Source: Roseateles sp.
Lineage (GTDB): Bacteria > Pseudomonadota > Gammaproteobacteria > Burkholderiales > Burkholderiaceae_C
DNA: 64,000 nucleotides
Direction of reading: 5' to 3'
Assembly: GCA_016790285.1 (NCBI GenBank)
Contig: JAEUPJ010000050.1
Location: 155,895 to 219,894, forward strand
Part shown: piece after piece, positions 26,821 to 36,039 of the stretch
Layout of the letters: each line of letters starts with the position of its first letter
Position numbering within the stretch: the stretch's first letter is position 1
Notes under the pieces: model-generated
Told to the model about the DNA's origin: nothing
What the model saw: the letters and a program-made list of their open reading frames with translations, nothing else
The model's database searches: none
Position numbers and translations under genes: made by a program

Positions 26821-27333
26821 CTACATTTCGCTCAGCGGGATGCGGGCCGCCTTTTCGTCGGCGTCCAGCAGAACGATGAGTTGTCCCAGGTCTTTGCGAA
26901 GCCGGCGAAGACTGGGCGCGTCCATGGCCTTCAAGGCCTCGGGGAGAACGCCCGAGAACGGCCCGGGCGCGCGGCCCAGCGCCTTGACGCCCTCGGGAAG
27001 GATGCGGAGCTGCACTGCTCGTCGGTCGACGCCTTCCTTGCGCCCCTCCACCATGCCTCGCTCCGTCAACAGCTTGACGAGGTTGCTGGCCGTCGACGGG
27101 TTGATGTCCATCGCACGCGCCAGCTCGCCCACGCCCAGGCCCGGGTGCTGCTGCACCAGCGACAGCGCCCACACCTGCGCCCCGCCCAGGCCGGCCTTGC
27201 GCTCGACTTGCTGGAAATGGGACCTGACCGCGTTCAGGACCTGGCGAAACTGCCGCAACACCTTCGCGGCATCGTCTTGCTGCGCGTCGTCGACGGCAAG
27301 GTCTTGGGCAATCGTCGTGCGTCGTGTGGCCAT
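26821..27333 (-). CDS. MarR-family transcriptional regulator
   Basis: 170 aa from ATG 27333. Winged-helix pattern of MarR: QVWALSLVQQHPGLGVGELA, recognition helix NPSTASNLVKLLTERGMVE, and the wing RKEGVDRRAVQLRILPEG. C-terminal helices form the dimer interface. It begins 7 bp after ybdK and is the third gene of the antiporter-ybdK-marR operon, so it may repress this operon in response to a small organic ligand. No ligand-binding residues can be assigned. Confidence 0.87.
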   Translation of the reverse strand: MATRRTTIAQDLAVDDAQQDDAAKVLRQFRQVLNAVRSHFQQVERKAGLGGAQVWALSLVQQHPGLGVGELARAMDINPSTASNLVKLLTERGMVEGRKEGVDRRAVQLRILPEGVKALGRAPGPFSGVLPEALKAMDAPSLRRLRKDLGQLIVLLDADEKAARIPLSEM

Positions 27334-27340
27334 GGCGGAA

Positions 27341-28480
27341 TCATAGGGAGGCATCCGCCAAGACCGGCTCACGGAAGCGCGCCAGCGCTGCGTCGACCAT
27401 GCCTTCGGGGCTACCCCGTTCCTGGAACTGCTGGCGCAAGTGGCTGGCGTCGCTGCCTTCATGGGTGGCGCGGTACAGATGCTCCAGTGCGTCACGACTG
27501 CCCAGGCGCTCGGCGTACGGCCCCAAATGCCTGAGCGTGGCGAGGATGTCTTCCCTCATGGACAAGGTCTCATAGCTCTTGGGGTGCACCAGCGTCCCGT
27601 CCAACCCGAACCGGCACGCCTGGAACCGGTTGTAGTTGTAGACGAGGTAGTCGCTCTCTTCAGGCGCGGGCTCGTTGCGGTCGAGCAGGTAGGCGCTCAG
27701 CGCCTGCAGATAGCAGGCCAGGGCTGCCGCGCGCTCCACGGTCAGTGGCGTGTCGCACACACGCAGCTCGATGGTGCCGAACTCGGGCTTGGGCCGGATG
27801 TCCCAATAGAAGTCCTTCATGCTCTTGACGATGCCGGTGCGTTCCATGTGGGCGAAGTACCCCAGCGTGAAGCCGCTCCAGTCGAGCACGAAGGGTGCCC
27901 GGCCGCTCAACGGGAAGGCGAAGACCGAGTTCAGGCGGGCTGAATTGAACAAAGTGTCCTTGCCTTGCACGAAGGGCGATGAGGCCGACAGGGCAATGAA
28001 GTGCGGCACGTAACGGTTCAGCGCATGCAACAGGAACATGGCGTCATCACCCGACGCGCAGCCCACATGGACGTGCTGGCCGAAGATGGTGAACTGCTTG
28101 GCCAGGTAGCCATACAGCGCCGACACTTCCTTGAAGCGAGGCTTGGCGAAGATCTTGCGCTGGCTCCATTGCTGAAACGGATGAGTGCCGCCCCCGCAGA
28201 CCCCGACGTTGAGCGTGTCACCCGCTCGCACCAACGCATCGCGGATCTGTCGGAGCTGGGCGATCAGCGACGCGTGGCCTCGATGCACGTCCGTGGAGAT
28301 CTCGATCATGCTTTCGGTGATCTCTGGCACCACATTGCCAGGAAAGCGCGAACGCCCGAGCAGGTCCAGCATGTCCGGGCTGGCGTCGATGAGGTCGAAA
28401 TCGCTGAGCGAAACCAGTTGCAGTTCCAGCTCGACGCCCAGCGTCAAGGAGTCGGACTTGGAGAATTCTTCAAGCGGCAT
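27341..28480 (-). CDS. ybdK: YbdK-type carboxylate-amine ligase (glutamate-cysteine ligase 2 family)
   Basis: 379 aa from ATG 28480, seven bases after GGGAG; a GTG one codon earlier is possible. The GCS2 fold motifs are present: [11 protein letters not shown] with the metal-binding acidic residues, [39 protein letters not shown], and [20 protein letters not shown]. Family members join glutamate to cysteine or other amines using ATP, with weak GCL activity in E. coli YbdK. It overlaps the end of the antiporter gene by one base and precedes marR. Pairing with a CPA2-type antiporter recalls glutathione-gated K+ efflux systems; that functional link is inference. Confidence 0.88.
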   Translation of the reverse strand: MPLEEFSKSDSLTLGVELELQLVSLSDFDLIDASPDMLDLLGRSRFPGNVVPEITESMIEISTDVHRGHASLIAQLRQIRDALVRAGDTLNVGVCGGGTHPFQQWSQRKIFAKPRFKEVSALYGYLAKQFTIFGQHVHVGCASGDDAMFLLHALNRYVPHFIALSASSPFVQGKDTLFNSARLNSVFAFPLSGRAPFVLDWSGFTLGYFAHMERTGIVKSMKDFYWDIRPKPEFGTIELRVCDTPLTVERAAALACYLQALSAYLLDRNEPAPEESDYLVYNYNRFQACRFGLDGTLVHPKSYETLSMREDILATLRHLGPYAERLGSRDALEHLYRATHEGSDASHLRQQFQERGSPEGMVDAALARFREPVLADASL

Positions 28481-29667
28481 CACGGCTCTCCCGTCTCATG
28501 GGTTTCGCGAGCCCAGATGAGGGCGCGCTGGGTCACGATGGGGCCTGCGAGTTCCAGCAGGAGCGTCGCGGCGGCCAACGGGGCCAATTGATCCACCAGA
28601 TCCACGCCAAGGTAGCGCGCCTGCTCGAGCAGCAGGATCACGAAGACTGAGATGGGCGTCATCGCGATGCCGGTGAGCACGCCTTTGCGCCACGACACCC
28701 CGCTGAGCCTCGCGAACAGGGTGGTGCCCAGCACCTTGGCCGCAGCACGAACGGCGATCAGCGCGAACGCCAGAGCAAGGCCATTGAGCACCCGACTCCA
28801 CTCCAGGGTGCTGGCGACGAACATGAAGAGCACCACGGTCAGCACGTCGCCCAGCGCACCGAAGTTGCGTTGCGTTGCGCTGAAGGCCACCCGTCGATAC
28901 CGCGCCACCAGGCCGAACGTCAGCGTGGCCAGCACGGGCGACAGCTTGAGCGCGTGGGCCACGGCGACCAGCAGCACCACGGCGATGGCAAACGCGACCG
29001 TCGCGTCACGGCTGAGGCTGCCCAGGCCGCGCATCACCGCGGGCACCCCTATGCCGCAGAGCGCCCCCAGCAAAGCCGAGGCGCCCAGCAGAACCACACT
29101 GTTGAGCGCCGCTTGCAACAGGCTGCCGGAGCTCTGGAACGTCCAGACGCCGACCACCACCTTGAACGTGAACACAGCGATGACGCAGTTCAGCCCCGTC
29201 AGATGGATCAGCCGCTCCGTCACCTGACCAGAGCTACGCTGCTCGTTCACGACCCGCATGACCGCGGCGGGAGACGTGGACATGGCCAGTGAGGCCAGCA
29301 GCAATCCCGTCACCGTCGGCAGATCGGCCAGCATGGCCAGCACCAGCACGCTGGCAAAAGTCAGGGCCGCCTCGAACAAGCCACTGGCAGCCAGCCACGG
29401 GTTGATCCGCAGCCAGTGGATGTTGATGCGGTAGCCAAACTCGAACAGGATGAGTCCGAAGGCCATGTTGGCGAGCAACATCATCGAACCCGAACCCGCC
29501 GAGGGCAGCCATCCTGCCTGCGCCTGTCCGAGTGCGAAACCCACTAGGCCGTACAGGCTGATGCGCGGCAGGCCTGTCCACCGATGGCCGAACTCCCCGA
29601 CAACCCAGGCCAGGGCGATGCCCAACGGCCATCCCAGGTCGCCGAGCATGGTGCTCATGTCGAACAT
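28480..29667 (-). CDS. CPA2-type cation:proton antiporter
   Basis: 395-aa membrane protein with about 12 hydrophobic segments and the Na+/H+-exchanger pattern: [12 protein letters not shown] in helix 3, [17 protein letters not shown] in the ion-binding region, and [14 protein letters not shown]. No C-terminal TrkA-N or USP domain is attached, so it is a membrane-only version. It probably exchanges Na+ or K+ for H+. The ribosome site GAGGAG directly follows the T-run of the upstream terminator, so its promoter may lie inside the upstream lipoprotein gene or expression may depend on readthrough. First gene of the operon with ybdK and marR. Confidence 0.85.
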   Translation of the reverse strand: MFDMSTMLGDLGWPLGIALAWVVGEFGHRWTGLPRISLYGLVGFALGQAQAGWLPSAGSGSMMLLANMAFGLILFEFGYRINIHWLRINPWLAASGLFEAALTFASVLVLAMLADLPTVTGLLLASLAMSTSPAAVMRVVNEQRSSGQVTERLIHLTGLNCVIAVFTFKVVVGVWTFQSSGSLLQAALNSVVLLGASALLGALCGIGVPAVMRGLGSLSRDATVAFAIAVVLLVAVAHALKLSPVLATLTFGLVARYRRVAFSATQRNFGALGDVLTVVLFMFVASTLEWSRVLNGLALAFALIAVRAAAKVLGTTLFARLSGVSWRKGVLTGIAMTPISVFVILLLEQARYLGVDLVDQLAPLAAATLLLELAGPIVTQRALIWARETHETGEP

Positions 29668-29678
29668 CAGGTCTCCTC

Positions 29679-29705
29679 AAAAAAAGCAGGCACCTTGAAG
29701 GTGCC
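29679..29705 (-). terminator. rho-independent terminator between the OmpA-like gene and the antiporter
   Basis: On the minus strand GGCACCTT-C-AAGGTGCC forms an 8-bp stem with a 1-base centre, followed by GCAGG-free T run (seven T at 29685-29679). The stop of the OmpA-like gene is ~65 bp upstream. The ribosome site of the antiporter starts immediately after the T run, leaving almost no room for a separate promoter. Confidence 0.8.
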
Positions 29706-29770
29706 TCAAGCTGGCTTCCCGGCCAGCGGCAGGCGGGAGCGACGGCGGCTCGAGAGCCGTCGCGCCCACG

Positions 29771-30325
29771 CTATCGGGAGGCAGCGCGGTAGACGATGTC
29801 TGCGCGCCGGTTCAGCGCTCTGGAGCGCTCGTCGCGCCCCGGGTGGCGGGGTTTCTCCTCGCCATAACTGACGGCCTCGATCTGTTCGTCCCTCGCACCG
29901 AGCAAATGAAGCGCTTCCTTCACCGCGTGTGCGCGCCTTTCACCCAGGGCCAGGTTGTATTCGCGGCTTCCACGGTCATCGGTATTGCCCTCGACACGCA
30001 CGCGCAGTTCCGGGTAGCGCCAGAGGTAGATGCCATGCATCTCGACGACCTGTTCGTCCTGCTGCCGCAGGGACCAGCCATCGAAGTCGAAGAACACACT
30101 CCGGTGCCGGTGCAGGTCACTGGCCGGATCGAGATGCGATGGGAAGACCCGGATGTGCCGCGCTGCCACATTGTCGGCCTGCGACTCTGGCAAGGGCGCC
30201 GCCGCTGCGGACGGGAGCGGAGGAACCAGCACGGTCTGTACGGGTCCCAACACCGTCCCCGTTGCGCAGCCGGCCAATAACAGGCAGAGCAAGCTGAGAG
30301 CTGGAGTGGCACGAAAGGAACACAT
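29771..30325 (-). CDS. OmpA/Pal-like peptidoglycan-associated lipoprotein
   Basis: 184 aa from ATG 30325. Lipobox LLLAGC (Cys near 20) marks a lipoprotein. A Pro/Ala linker is followed by an OmpA C-terminal domain: SVFFDFDGWSLRQQDEQVVE, LRVRVEGNTDDRGSREYNLALGERRAHAV in two pieces (RVEGNTDDRGSREYN; LALGERRAHAVKEAL), and SYGEEKP with RALNRRADIVY. The Asp and Arg that bind meso-diaminopimelate are kept. It anchors the outer membrane to peptidoglycan. It is divergent from the ClC gene and followed by a strong terminator. It is a stand-alone copy, not in a tol-pal operon. Confidence 0.87.
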   Translation of the reverse strand: MCSFRATPALSLLCLLLAGCATGTVLGPVQTVLVPPLPSAAAAPLPESQADNVAARHIRVFPSHLDPASDLHRHRSVFFDFDGWSLRQQDEQVVEMHGIYLWRYPELRVRVEGNTDDRGSREYNLALGERRAHAVKEALHLLGARDEQIEAVSYGEEKPRHPGRDERSRALNRRADIVYRAASR

Positions 30326-30350
30326 GCGACAAAGATCCGTTGACTGCGGC

Positions 30351-30388
30351 TTGTGACAAGCGGAGCCTAGCATATACATTTGTACAAA
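30351..30388 (+). promoter_or_regulatory. promoter and palindromic operator of the ClC gene
   Basis: TTGTGA (30351-30356), a 16-bp spacer and TATACA (30373-30378) form a sigma-70-like promoter. A 10-bp palindrome TTTGTACAAA (30379-30388) directly follows the -10, where a bound repressor would block initiation. The stretch is AT-rich against its surroundings. Confidence 0.5.
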
Positions 30389-30408
30389 CATTATTTGAGC
30401 CTCTGCAC

Positions 30409-31803
30409 TTGCCTCAGCCGCCCTTGCCGCACCGCCCCGTTGAGCAGCCCGATGTCGTGGCGTCTATCCGCGATGACCTCGCAGACTGGCGGACCTGGGC
30501 GGCACGTTTTGTCGTCTTGTCCTTTGCCATCCTGGCCGGCCTTGCCGTCGTGGGCTTCACCTGGCTTTGCGAACAGGCGCTGGCGGCGTTCGGTCGACTG
30601 ACGGCGCAGGCGTCATGGCTTCCCTTTGTTTGGACCCCAGCCTGGCTGGCCACGCTGGTCTGGCTGACGCGTCGCTTTGCACCTGGTGCAGCGGGCTCCG
30701 GCATCCCGCAGGTCATGGCCGCTCTCGAGCCTGCCGTCGATGATCAACACCGAGGCCTGTTCGTCTCGCTTCGGCTCAGCATCGCCAAGGCCCTCCTCAC
30801 GGCCGGAGGGTTGCTGGGTGGACTGGCGATGGGGCGTGAAGGGCCCTCCGTTCAGATTGCAGCCGGCGTCATGCACCATGCGCGCCGCTACATGCCCGCC
30901 GGCGCGCCTGTCTCGACCCACGGGCTGCTCGTGGCCGGCGGTGCGGCAGGCATCGCGGCGGCGTTCAATGCGCCACTGGCCGGCATCATGTTCGCCATCG
31001 AGGAACTGAGCCGCCGCTTCGAGCAGCGCAACAGCGGGTTGATCATTGCGGCCATCGTGCTGGCGGGTCTGATGGCGGTCTCGGTCTTCGGCAATTCGAC
31101 GTACTTCGGCGTCATCCGCGTGCCCGAACTCGCTGCCGGGTTCTTGCTGCCCGCATTGCTGGTGACGCTGGCCAGTGGCGCGCTCGGCGGCGTGTTCTCG
31201 CGATTGCTTTACGAATCGCTGACCGGCGTGACGGGGCGCTTGGCTCACTGGCGGCAGTCGAATGCCGTGCCGTTTGCCGCCGCCTGCGGCTTCGTCATCG
31301 CCCTGATCGGCTGGGTCAGCGGTGGTTCGAGCTTCGGCAGCGGCTACGAGTACACACGGCATCTGCTGGATGGCCATGTCGACCTGCCGCTGCTCTACGT
31401 CACGCTGCGCTTCATCGCGACCTGGCTGGCGGTCTGGTCGGGTGTGCCGGGCGGCGTCTTCGCACCCTCTCTCGCGATCGGCGCAGGGCTGGGCGCCGAC
31501 ATCGCGGTGTTCACGGGCTTCGACGGCAATTCGTCGGCGCTGATCGCCCTCGGCATGGCCGGCTTTCTCGCAGCCGTCACGCAAGCACCACTGACGGCCT
31601 TCATCATCGTCATGGAGATGGTCGACGGACATGCCATGGTGCTCACGCTGATGGCCGCGGCACTCGGGGCGAGCCTCGTCTCACGCTGGATCAGCAGCCC
31701 ACTCTATGGTTCCCTGATGCAGGTGCAGCTTGGCCGCCTTGCGGTTGCCCGTGCCCCCGGCGAAACAATAGCTGCCGCGGGACTCGGCACGCCGTTGCGC
31801 TGA
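30409..31803 (+). CDS. ClC-family chloride channel/antiporter
   Basis: About 465 aa, start uncertain: the frame is open from 30340, but a promoter at 30351-30378 argues for a later start; TTG 30409 or GTG 30457 are candidates. Ion-path motifs are visible: GSGIPQVMAAL, GREGPSVQIAAG (the gating Glu), and GVPGGVFAPSLAIGAGLGAD. Ten or more hydrophobic helices. The E of GREGP is the external gating glutamate; a following proton glutamate cannot be fixed by eye. No CBS domains. Divergent from the OmpA-like lipoprotein. It may couple Cl- to H+ movement alongside the neighbouring antiporters in pH or osmotic stress. Confidence 0.88.
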   Translation: MPQPPLPHRPVEQPDVVASIRDDLADWRTWAARFVVLSFAILAGLAVVGFTWLCEQALAAFGRLTAQASWLPFVWTPAWLATLVWLTRRFAPGAAGSGIPQVMAALEPAVDDQHRGLFVSLRLSIAKALLTAGGLLGGLAMGREGPSVQIAAGVMHHARRYMPAGAPVSTHGLLVAGGAAGIAAAFNAPLAGIMFAIEELSRRFEQRNSGLIIAAIVLAGLMAVSVFGNSTYFGVIRVPELAAGFLLPALLVTLASGALGGVFSRLLYESLTGVTGRLAHWRQSNAVPFAAACGFVIALIGWVSGGSSFGSGYEYTRHLLDGHVDLPLLYVTLRFIATWLAVWSGVPGGVFAPSLAIGAGLGADIAVFTGFDGNSSALIALGMAGFLAAVTQAPLTAFIIVMEMVDGHAMVLTLMAAALGASLVSRWISSPLYGSLMQVQLGRLAVARAPGETIAAAGLGTPLR

Positions 31804-32210
31804 GATTGGGCACCCCATCCAGACGCCCATCGCGCTGCATCAAGGCTGCAAGCCAAGGTCGTGCATCATTTCAATTCAGCCCATTTCACGAGCTGAGTCA
31901 GTGGTGCACCGACGCCGAAGCGCAATGAACAATGACACCCTGCAGGCATGCGGATTGATCACGATGGGCATCTGCAGCCGTGCACCCAGCGCGCCGCGGC
32001 GCCACGGGCGAATAGCGAACACTGAGCAAATGGCGGCCGCAAGAGCTCGGCGCAACGTGATCCACACCGGGCCCTGATGGATCGATCGGACTGGCGGCGG
32101 GCTTTTCGACACTTTGGCTACACTGCCAGCCGGGTGCTGGGCCGATTCACGGATCAGCAGGTTGTGCGCGATGGTCGGGCCGCCTCGCGAGCTCAACGCA
32201 ACCATCCCCG
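31804..32210. other. intergenic region with no recognised gene
   Basis: About 400 bp between the ClC and antiporter genes. Open frames exist on both strands but show no family motif, no ribosome sites and no signal peptides. No strong hairpin or tandem repeat was found. Confidence 0.5.
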
Positions 32211-33467
32211 ATGTCCGATCACGCAGTCCAGTACGTCGCCCTTGCCCTGTTCGTGCTGGCTTTGGCCCACACGTTTGCTGCCAAGCAGTTCGAACGGCTT
32301 TCGCACCGATTTCCCAGACACGCCGGCTTGTTCCATCTCCTCGGCGAGGTCGAAGTGGTGTTCGGGTTCTGGGCCATCGTCCTGATCGTCACCATGGGTG
32401 TGATGCAGGGCGGCACTCAAGCGCTGACGTACGCGGAGTCGCGCAATTTCACCGAGCCGCTGTTCGTCTTTGTCGTGATGGTGGTGGCGGCTTCCCGACC
32501 GATACTGCGCACCGTCGTCTGGGCCGTGGCGAGCATTGCTCGCGTATTGCCATTGCCTGTGCCGTTGTCCAGCGCCTGGCTTGGCCTGGCGGCTGTGCCG
32601 TTGCTGGGTTCGCTCATCACTGAGCCTGCCGCCATGACCATTGCTGCACTGATGCTGGCGCCACAGGTCTTCAGGCCATCCGTGCCCGAGCGCCTGAAGT
32701 ACCTTTCGCTGGGTGTGCTGTTCGTCAACGTGTCCATCGGCGGCACGCTTACGTCCTACGCCGCGCCGCCAGTCCTGATGGTCGCGAGCACGTGGCAGTG
32801 GGATAGCGCATTCATGTTCACGCACTTCGGCTGGAAGGCCGCAGTCGCTGTCCTCTGCAACGCTTCAATCGCCACGTTCATGCTTCGCAAGCATCTGCGC
32901 TCGGATTCCGCCGTTGCGGCGGCGCCCGAGGCGGCGGTGCCGTTGATGGTGGTACTTGTCCACCTGATGTTGCTGACTGGCGTCGTGCTGCTCGCCCATC
33001 ACCCCGTCGCATTCTTGGGCCTCTTCCTGATGTTTCTTGGATTCACGCAAGCCTATGAACGTCATCAAAGCCCTCTGATCCTCAAGGAGGCGCTCCTGGT
33101 GGCCTTCTTCCTGGCAGGCCTTGTGGTGCTGGGCGGACTGCAGGGATGGTGGTTGCAGCCAATCGTGTCAGCGCTTGAGCCCCTGGCGCTGTTCTTCGGA
33201 GCCCTTGGATTGACAGCCATCACCGACAACGCGGCCTTGACCTACCTTGGCTCGCTCATCACCGACATCTCTGACGACGCGAAGTACATGCTGGTGGCGG
33301 GTGCCGTGGCTGGCGGGGGATTGACCGTCATTGCGAACGCGCCCAACCCTGCCGGAGTTGCCCTGTTGAAGAGGGGGTTCGAGGACGAGTCCATCGGGGC
33401 CGGTGGCCTTCTCCTGGGTGCCCTTGGCCCGACGGCAATAGCGGCTGCGGCGTTATTGCTGCTTTAG
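32211..33467 (+). CDS. putative Na+/H+ antiporter (Na_H_antiport_2-like)
   Basis: 418-aa integral membrane protein with roughly 11-12 transmembrane segments. Motifs such as GSLITEPAAMTIAALMLAPQ, SIGGTLTSYAAPPVLMVAS, ALGLTAITDNAALTYLGSL and VIANAPNPAGVALLKRGF are those of the ion-transporter superfamily, with two inverted halves carrying TEPA and TDNA/NAPNP hairpins. This resembles the putative Na+/H+ antiporter family PF07399. The substrate is not proven. The gene stands alone between two gene-free stretches, close to the Tn7-like end, so it is the last recognisable cargo gene of the accessory region. Confidence 0.8.
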   Translation: MSDHAVQYVALALFVLALAHTFAAKQFERLSHRFPRHAGLFHLLGEVEVVFGFWAIVLIVTMGVMQGGTQALTYAESRNFTEPLFVFVVMVVAASRPILRTVVWAVASIARVLPLPVPLSSAWLGLAAVPLLGSLITEPAAMTIAALMLAPQVFRPSVPERLKYLSLGVLFVNVSIGGTLTSYAAPPVLMVASTWQWDSAFMFTHFGWKAAVAVLCNASIATFMLRKHLRSDSAVAAAPEAAVPLMVVLVHLMLLTGVVLLAHHPVAFLGLFLMFLGFTQAYERHQSPLILKEALLVAFFLAGLVVLGGLQGWWLQPIVSALEPLALFFGALGLTAITDNAALTYLGSLITDISDDAKYMLVAGAVAGGGLTVIANAPNPAGVALLKRGFEDESIGAGGLLLGALGPTAIAAAALLLL

Positions 33468-33931
33468 CTTTCAAGGGCCTTTGCGCGGTCCGCAGATCAA
33501 GTTGGAGCTGCCGCTGAAGCATGTGCGCGGAACGTGCAATGACACCCCATGGCACACCGGTCACCTCGTCTGAACGGTTAGTTTGAGTTCGATAGCTTCC
33601 TGGCCTCGGCCAGCCGGCCTGAAGCTTTCGTCCCCGTGATCTAGGTGAAGTGCAGAGCCGTATTCGCTGAAGTTGGGGCTCGCAATGATGGCCGCCGCCG
33701 CGCCCCTCCTGGCCCCGTCGACATCCACTACAGGCGCCGGGAGGAAGGCTTGGCTTGGCAATCGCAGGAACGATGGTCACGGCTCACCGCAGGATGAGTG
33801 GAGCCGAGAGCCCGCGCTGGAAGGACATCAGGCGACCCAGCTGAGTCGAGCCTTCGCTGTTGAGATATGCATCGAGCGCTCGAGTACTTCAGACCCGATG
33901 AAGCACGCCCCGGCCGGATCCGACTGAATAT
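33468..33931. other. gene-free stretch inside the transposon-like end
   Basis: Roughly 460 bp without a supported gene. A minus-strand open frame (33561-33761) encodes 66 residues but lacks a credible start and any family motif. The region separates the last cargo gene from the repeat array. Confidence 0.5.
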
Positions 33932-34036
33932 TGTTTACGACATTTTTCGCATCAGCGACGATCGAGTCGCGGTGCCGATCCGCGGTCAATGTTTACGACT
34001 CTATTGACCTGTTTACGACTCTATTTGTCGAGAACA
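33932..34036. mobile_element. Tn7-like transposon end at the glmS attachment site
   Basis: Three direct repeats start TGTTTACGAC: at 33932, 33990 and 34010. The last two share 15 bases (TGTTTACGACTCTAT, then TGACC or TTGTC) and are exactly 20 bp apart. The outer end reads, from the glmS side, TGTTCTCGACAAATAGAGTC, a TGT tip. The tip is at 34036, leaving 24 bp before the glmS stop codon at 34061. Tn7 inserts about 25 bp past glmS and its ends hold adjacent ~20-22 bp TnsB sites. Transposase genes and the other end are not in the window. Confidence 0.7.
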
Positions 34037-34060
34037 AAGGGCGAGTAGCTGCCCCGCCCC

Positions 34061-35920
34061 TCACTCCACCGTCACCGACTTCGCCAGGTTCCGCGGCTTG
34101 TCCACGTCGGTCCCGCGTGCGCAGGCCGTGTGGTACGCCAGCAGCTGCAGCGGCACCACGTGCAGGATGGGGCTCAGGGCGCCGTAGTGCTCGGGCATGC
34201 GGATGACGTGCAGGCCGGCTTCGCTTTCGATTGCCGTGTCGCCGTCGGCAAACACGTAGAGCTGGCCGCCGCGGGCGCGGACTTCCTGCATGTTGCTCTT
34301 GAGCTTTTCCAGCAGCGCGTCGTTGGGCGCCACGGTCACCACGGGCATTTCGGCGGTCACGAGGGCCAGCGGGCCGTGCTTGAGCTCACCGGCCGGGTAG
34401 GCCTCGGCGTGGATGTAGCTGATTTCCTTGAGCTTGAGCGCGCCTTCCAGCGCGATGGGGTAGTGCAGGCCGCGGCCGAGGAAGAGCGCGTTTTCCTTGC
34501 GCGCGAACTCTTCGCTCCAGGCAATGACCTGCGGCTCCAGGGCCAGCACGGCCTGCACGGCCACGGGCAGGTGGCGCAGGTCCTTGAGGTGCTGGGCTTC
34601 GGCTTCGTCACTCAGGTGGCCGCGGGTCTGGGCCAGGGCCAGCGTGAGCAGGAAGAGGCCGACGAGCTGCGTCGTGAAGGCCTTGGTGGAGGCCACGCCG
34701 ATCTCGGCGCCGGCGCGGGTGATGTAGGCCAGCTCGCACTCGCGCACCATGGCACTGGTGGACACGTTGCAGATGGTCAGCGTGTGCAGCATGCCCAAGC
34801 TACGGGCGTGCTTGAGGGCGGCGATGGTGTCGGCCGTCTCGCCGCTCTGGCTGATGGTGACGACCAGGGTCCGCGGGTCGGGCACGCTGTCGCGGTAGCG
34901 GTACTCGCTGGCGATCTCCACGCTGGTGGGGATCTTGGCGATGCTCTCCAGCCAGTACTTGGCGGTGGAGCCGGAGTAGTAGCTGGTGCCGCAGGCGAGG
35001 ATGAGGACCTTGTCCACTTCCTTGAAGACGCGGTAGGCGCCGTCGCCGAAGAGTTCGGGGCTGATGCTGGTCACCGCATCCAGGGTGTTCGCAATGGCCA
35101 CGGGCTGCTCGAAGATTTCCTTCTGCATGTAGTGGCGGTAGGGGCCCAGCTCGGCCGCGCCGCTGTGGGCGTGCACGGTCTTGACCTCGCGCTGCACGGC
35201 CACGTAGCGGCCGGTGGTGGTGTCCAGGCGGCTGAGCCAGTAGCGGCCGAGCTGCAGGTCCACCACGTCGCCCTCTTCGAGGTAGACGATCTGGTCGGTC
35301 ACGCCGGCCAGGGCCATGGCGTCGGAGGCCACGAAGTTCTCCTGCTCACCCACACCCAGCACCAGCGGCGAGCCCTCGCGGGCGGCCACCACGCGGTGGG
35401 GCTCGTCGCGGCAGAACACGGCCACGGCGTAGGCGCCCTTCAGGCGCGGCAGGGCCTGCTGCACGGCGTCGAGCAGGTCGCCGCTGTAGAGGTGGTCGAT
35501 CAGGTGGGCGATGACCTCGGTGTCGGTCTGGCTGGCGAACTGGTAGCCGCGGGCCTTGAGCTCGGCGCGGAGTTCGTCGTGGTTCTCGATGATGCCGTTG
35601 TGCACGAGGGCGATGCGGCCCACGCTGGCCTCGCTGGCGTTGGGGCCGGCGGAGAAGTGTGGGTGGGCGTTGTGCACGGCCGGGGCGCCGTGGGTGGCCC
35701 AGCGGGTGTGGGCAATGCCGGTGCCGGCGCTGATGCCGTCCTGGTCGGCCTGGGCCTGCAGCTCGGCCACGCGCGAGGTGCTGCGGGCGCGCTTGAGGCC
35801 ACCGTCCTGGTGCACGGCCACGCCGCAGGAGTCATAGCCGCGGTACTCGAGGCGCTTCAGGCCTTCGACGAGGATGGGGACGATGTTGCGCTGACTGACC
35901 GCGCCGACGATGCCGCACAT
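34061..35920 (-). CDS. glmS: glutamine-fructose-6-phosphate aminotransferase (isomerizing)
   Basis: 619 aa from ATG 35920, giving MCGIVGAV with the N-terminal nucleophile Cys after Met removal. The glutaminase domain has TRWATHG-type [11 protein letters not shown] and the PHFSAG loop; two SIS domains follow ([43 protein letters not shown]). The C-terminus ends [11 protein letters not shown], the conserved segment whose codons form the TnsD recognition site in Tn7 hosts. It makes glucosamine-6-phosphate for peptidoglycan and LPS. Divergent from the Lrp-type regulator. It marks the start of the chromosomal backbone in this window. Confidence 0.97.
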   Translation of the reverse strand: MCGIVGAVSQRNIVPILVEGLKRLEYRGYDSCGVAVHQDGGLKRARSTSRVAELQAQADQDGISAGTGIAHTRWATHGAPAVHNAHPHFSAGPNASEASVGRIALVHNGIIENHDELRAELKARGYQFASQTDTEVIAHLIDHLYSGDLLDAVQQALPRLKGAYAVAVFCRDEPHRVVAAREGSPLVLGVGEQENFVASDAMALAGVTDQIVYLEEGDVVDLQLGRYWLSRLDTTTGRYVAVQREVKTVHAHSGAAELGPYRHYMQKEIFEQPVAIANTLDAVTSISPELFGDGAYRVFKEVDKVLILACGTSYYSGSTAKYWLESIAKIPTSVEIASEYRYRDSVPDPRTLVVTISQSGETADTIAALKHARSLGMLHTLTICNVSTSAMVRECELAYITRAGAEIGVASTKAFTTQLVGLFLLTLALAQTRGHLSDEAEAQHLKDLRHLPVAVQAVLALEPQVIAWSEEFARKENALFLGRGLHYPIALEGALKLKEISYIHAEAYPAGELKHGPLALVTAEMPVVTVAPNDALLEKLKSNMQEVRARGGQLYVFADGDTAIESEAGLHVIRMPEHYGALSPILHVVPLQLLAYHTACARGTDVDKPRNLAKSVTVE

Positions 35921-36001
35921 AGAGGGTCTCCGTTGAGGGGTGGCGCATCGTAGGCAAGCCACCGAGACGGATGCGTGCAAAATTCATCAACACTTGAACG
36001 A

Positions 36002-36031
36002 AAATTTCTCGCATCATTGCGAGTGAAATTT
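36002..36031. promoter_or_regulatory. palindromic operator before the Lrp-type gene
   Basis: Imperfect dyad AAATTTCTCGCA - TCAT - TGCGAGTGAAATTT, AT-rich and ending 8 bp before the Lrp start. Lrp/AsnC proteins bind such inverted repeats and often autoregulate. It lies in the divergent glmS-lrp region and could affect both genes. Confidence 0.5.
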
Positions 36032-36039
36032 CCTTTCAA

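Noticed and set aside
33561-33761. 66-aa minus-strand open frame near the Tn7-like end
   Set aside because: Starts at a TTG without ribosome site, has no family motif and sits in a gene-free stretch; an accidental frame is more likely.
34130-35953. 607-aa open frame antisense to glmS
   Set aside because: A shadow of glmS third-position GC bias; Gly/Val/Ala repeats with no domain.
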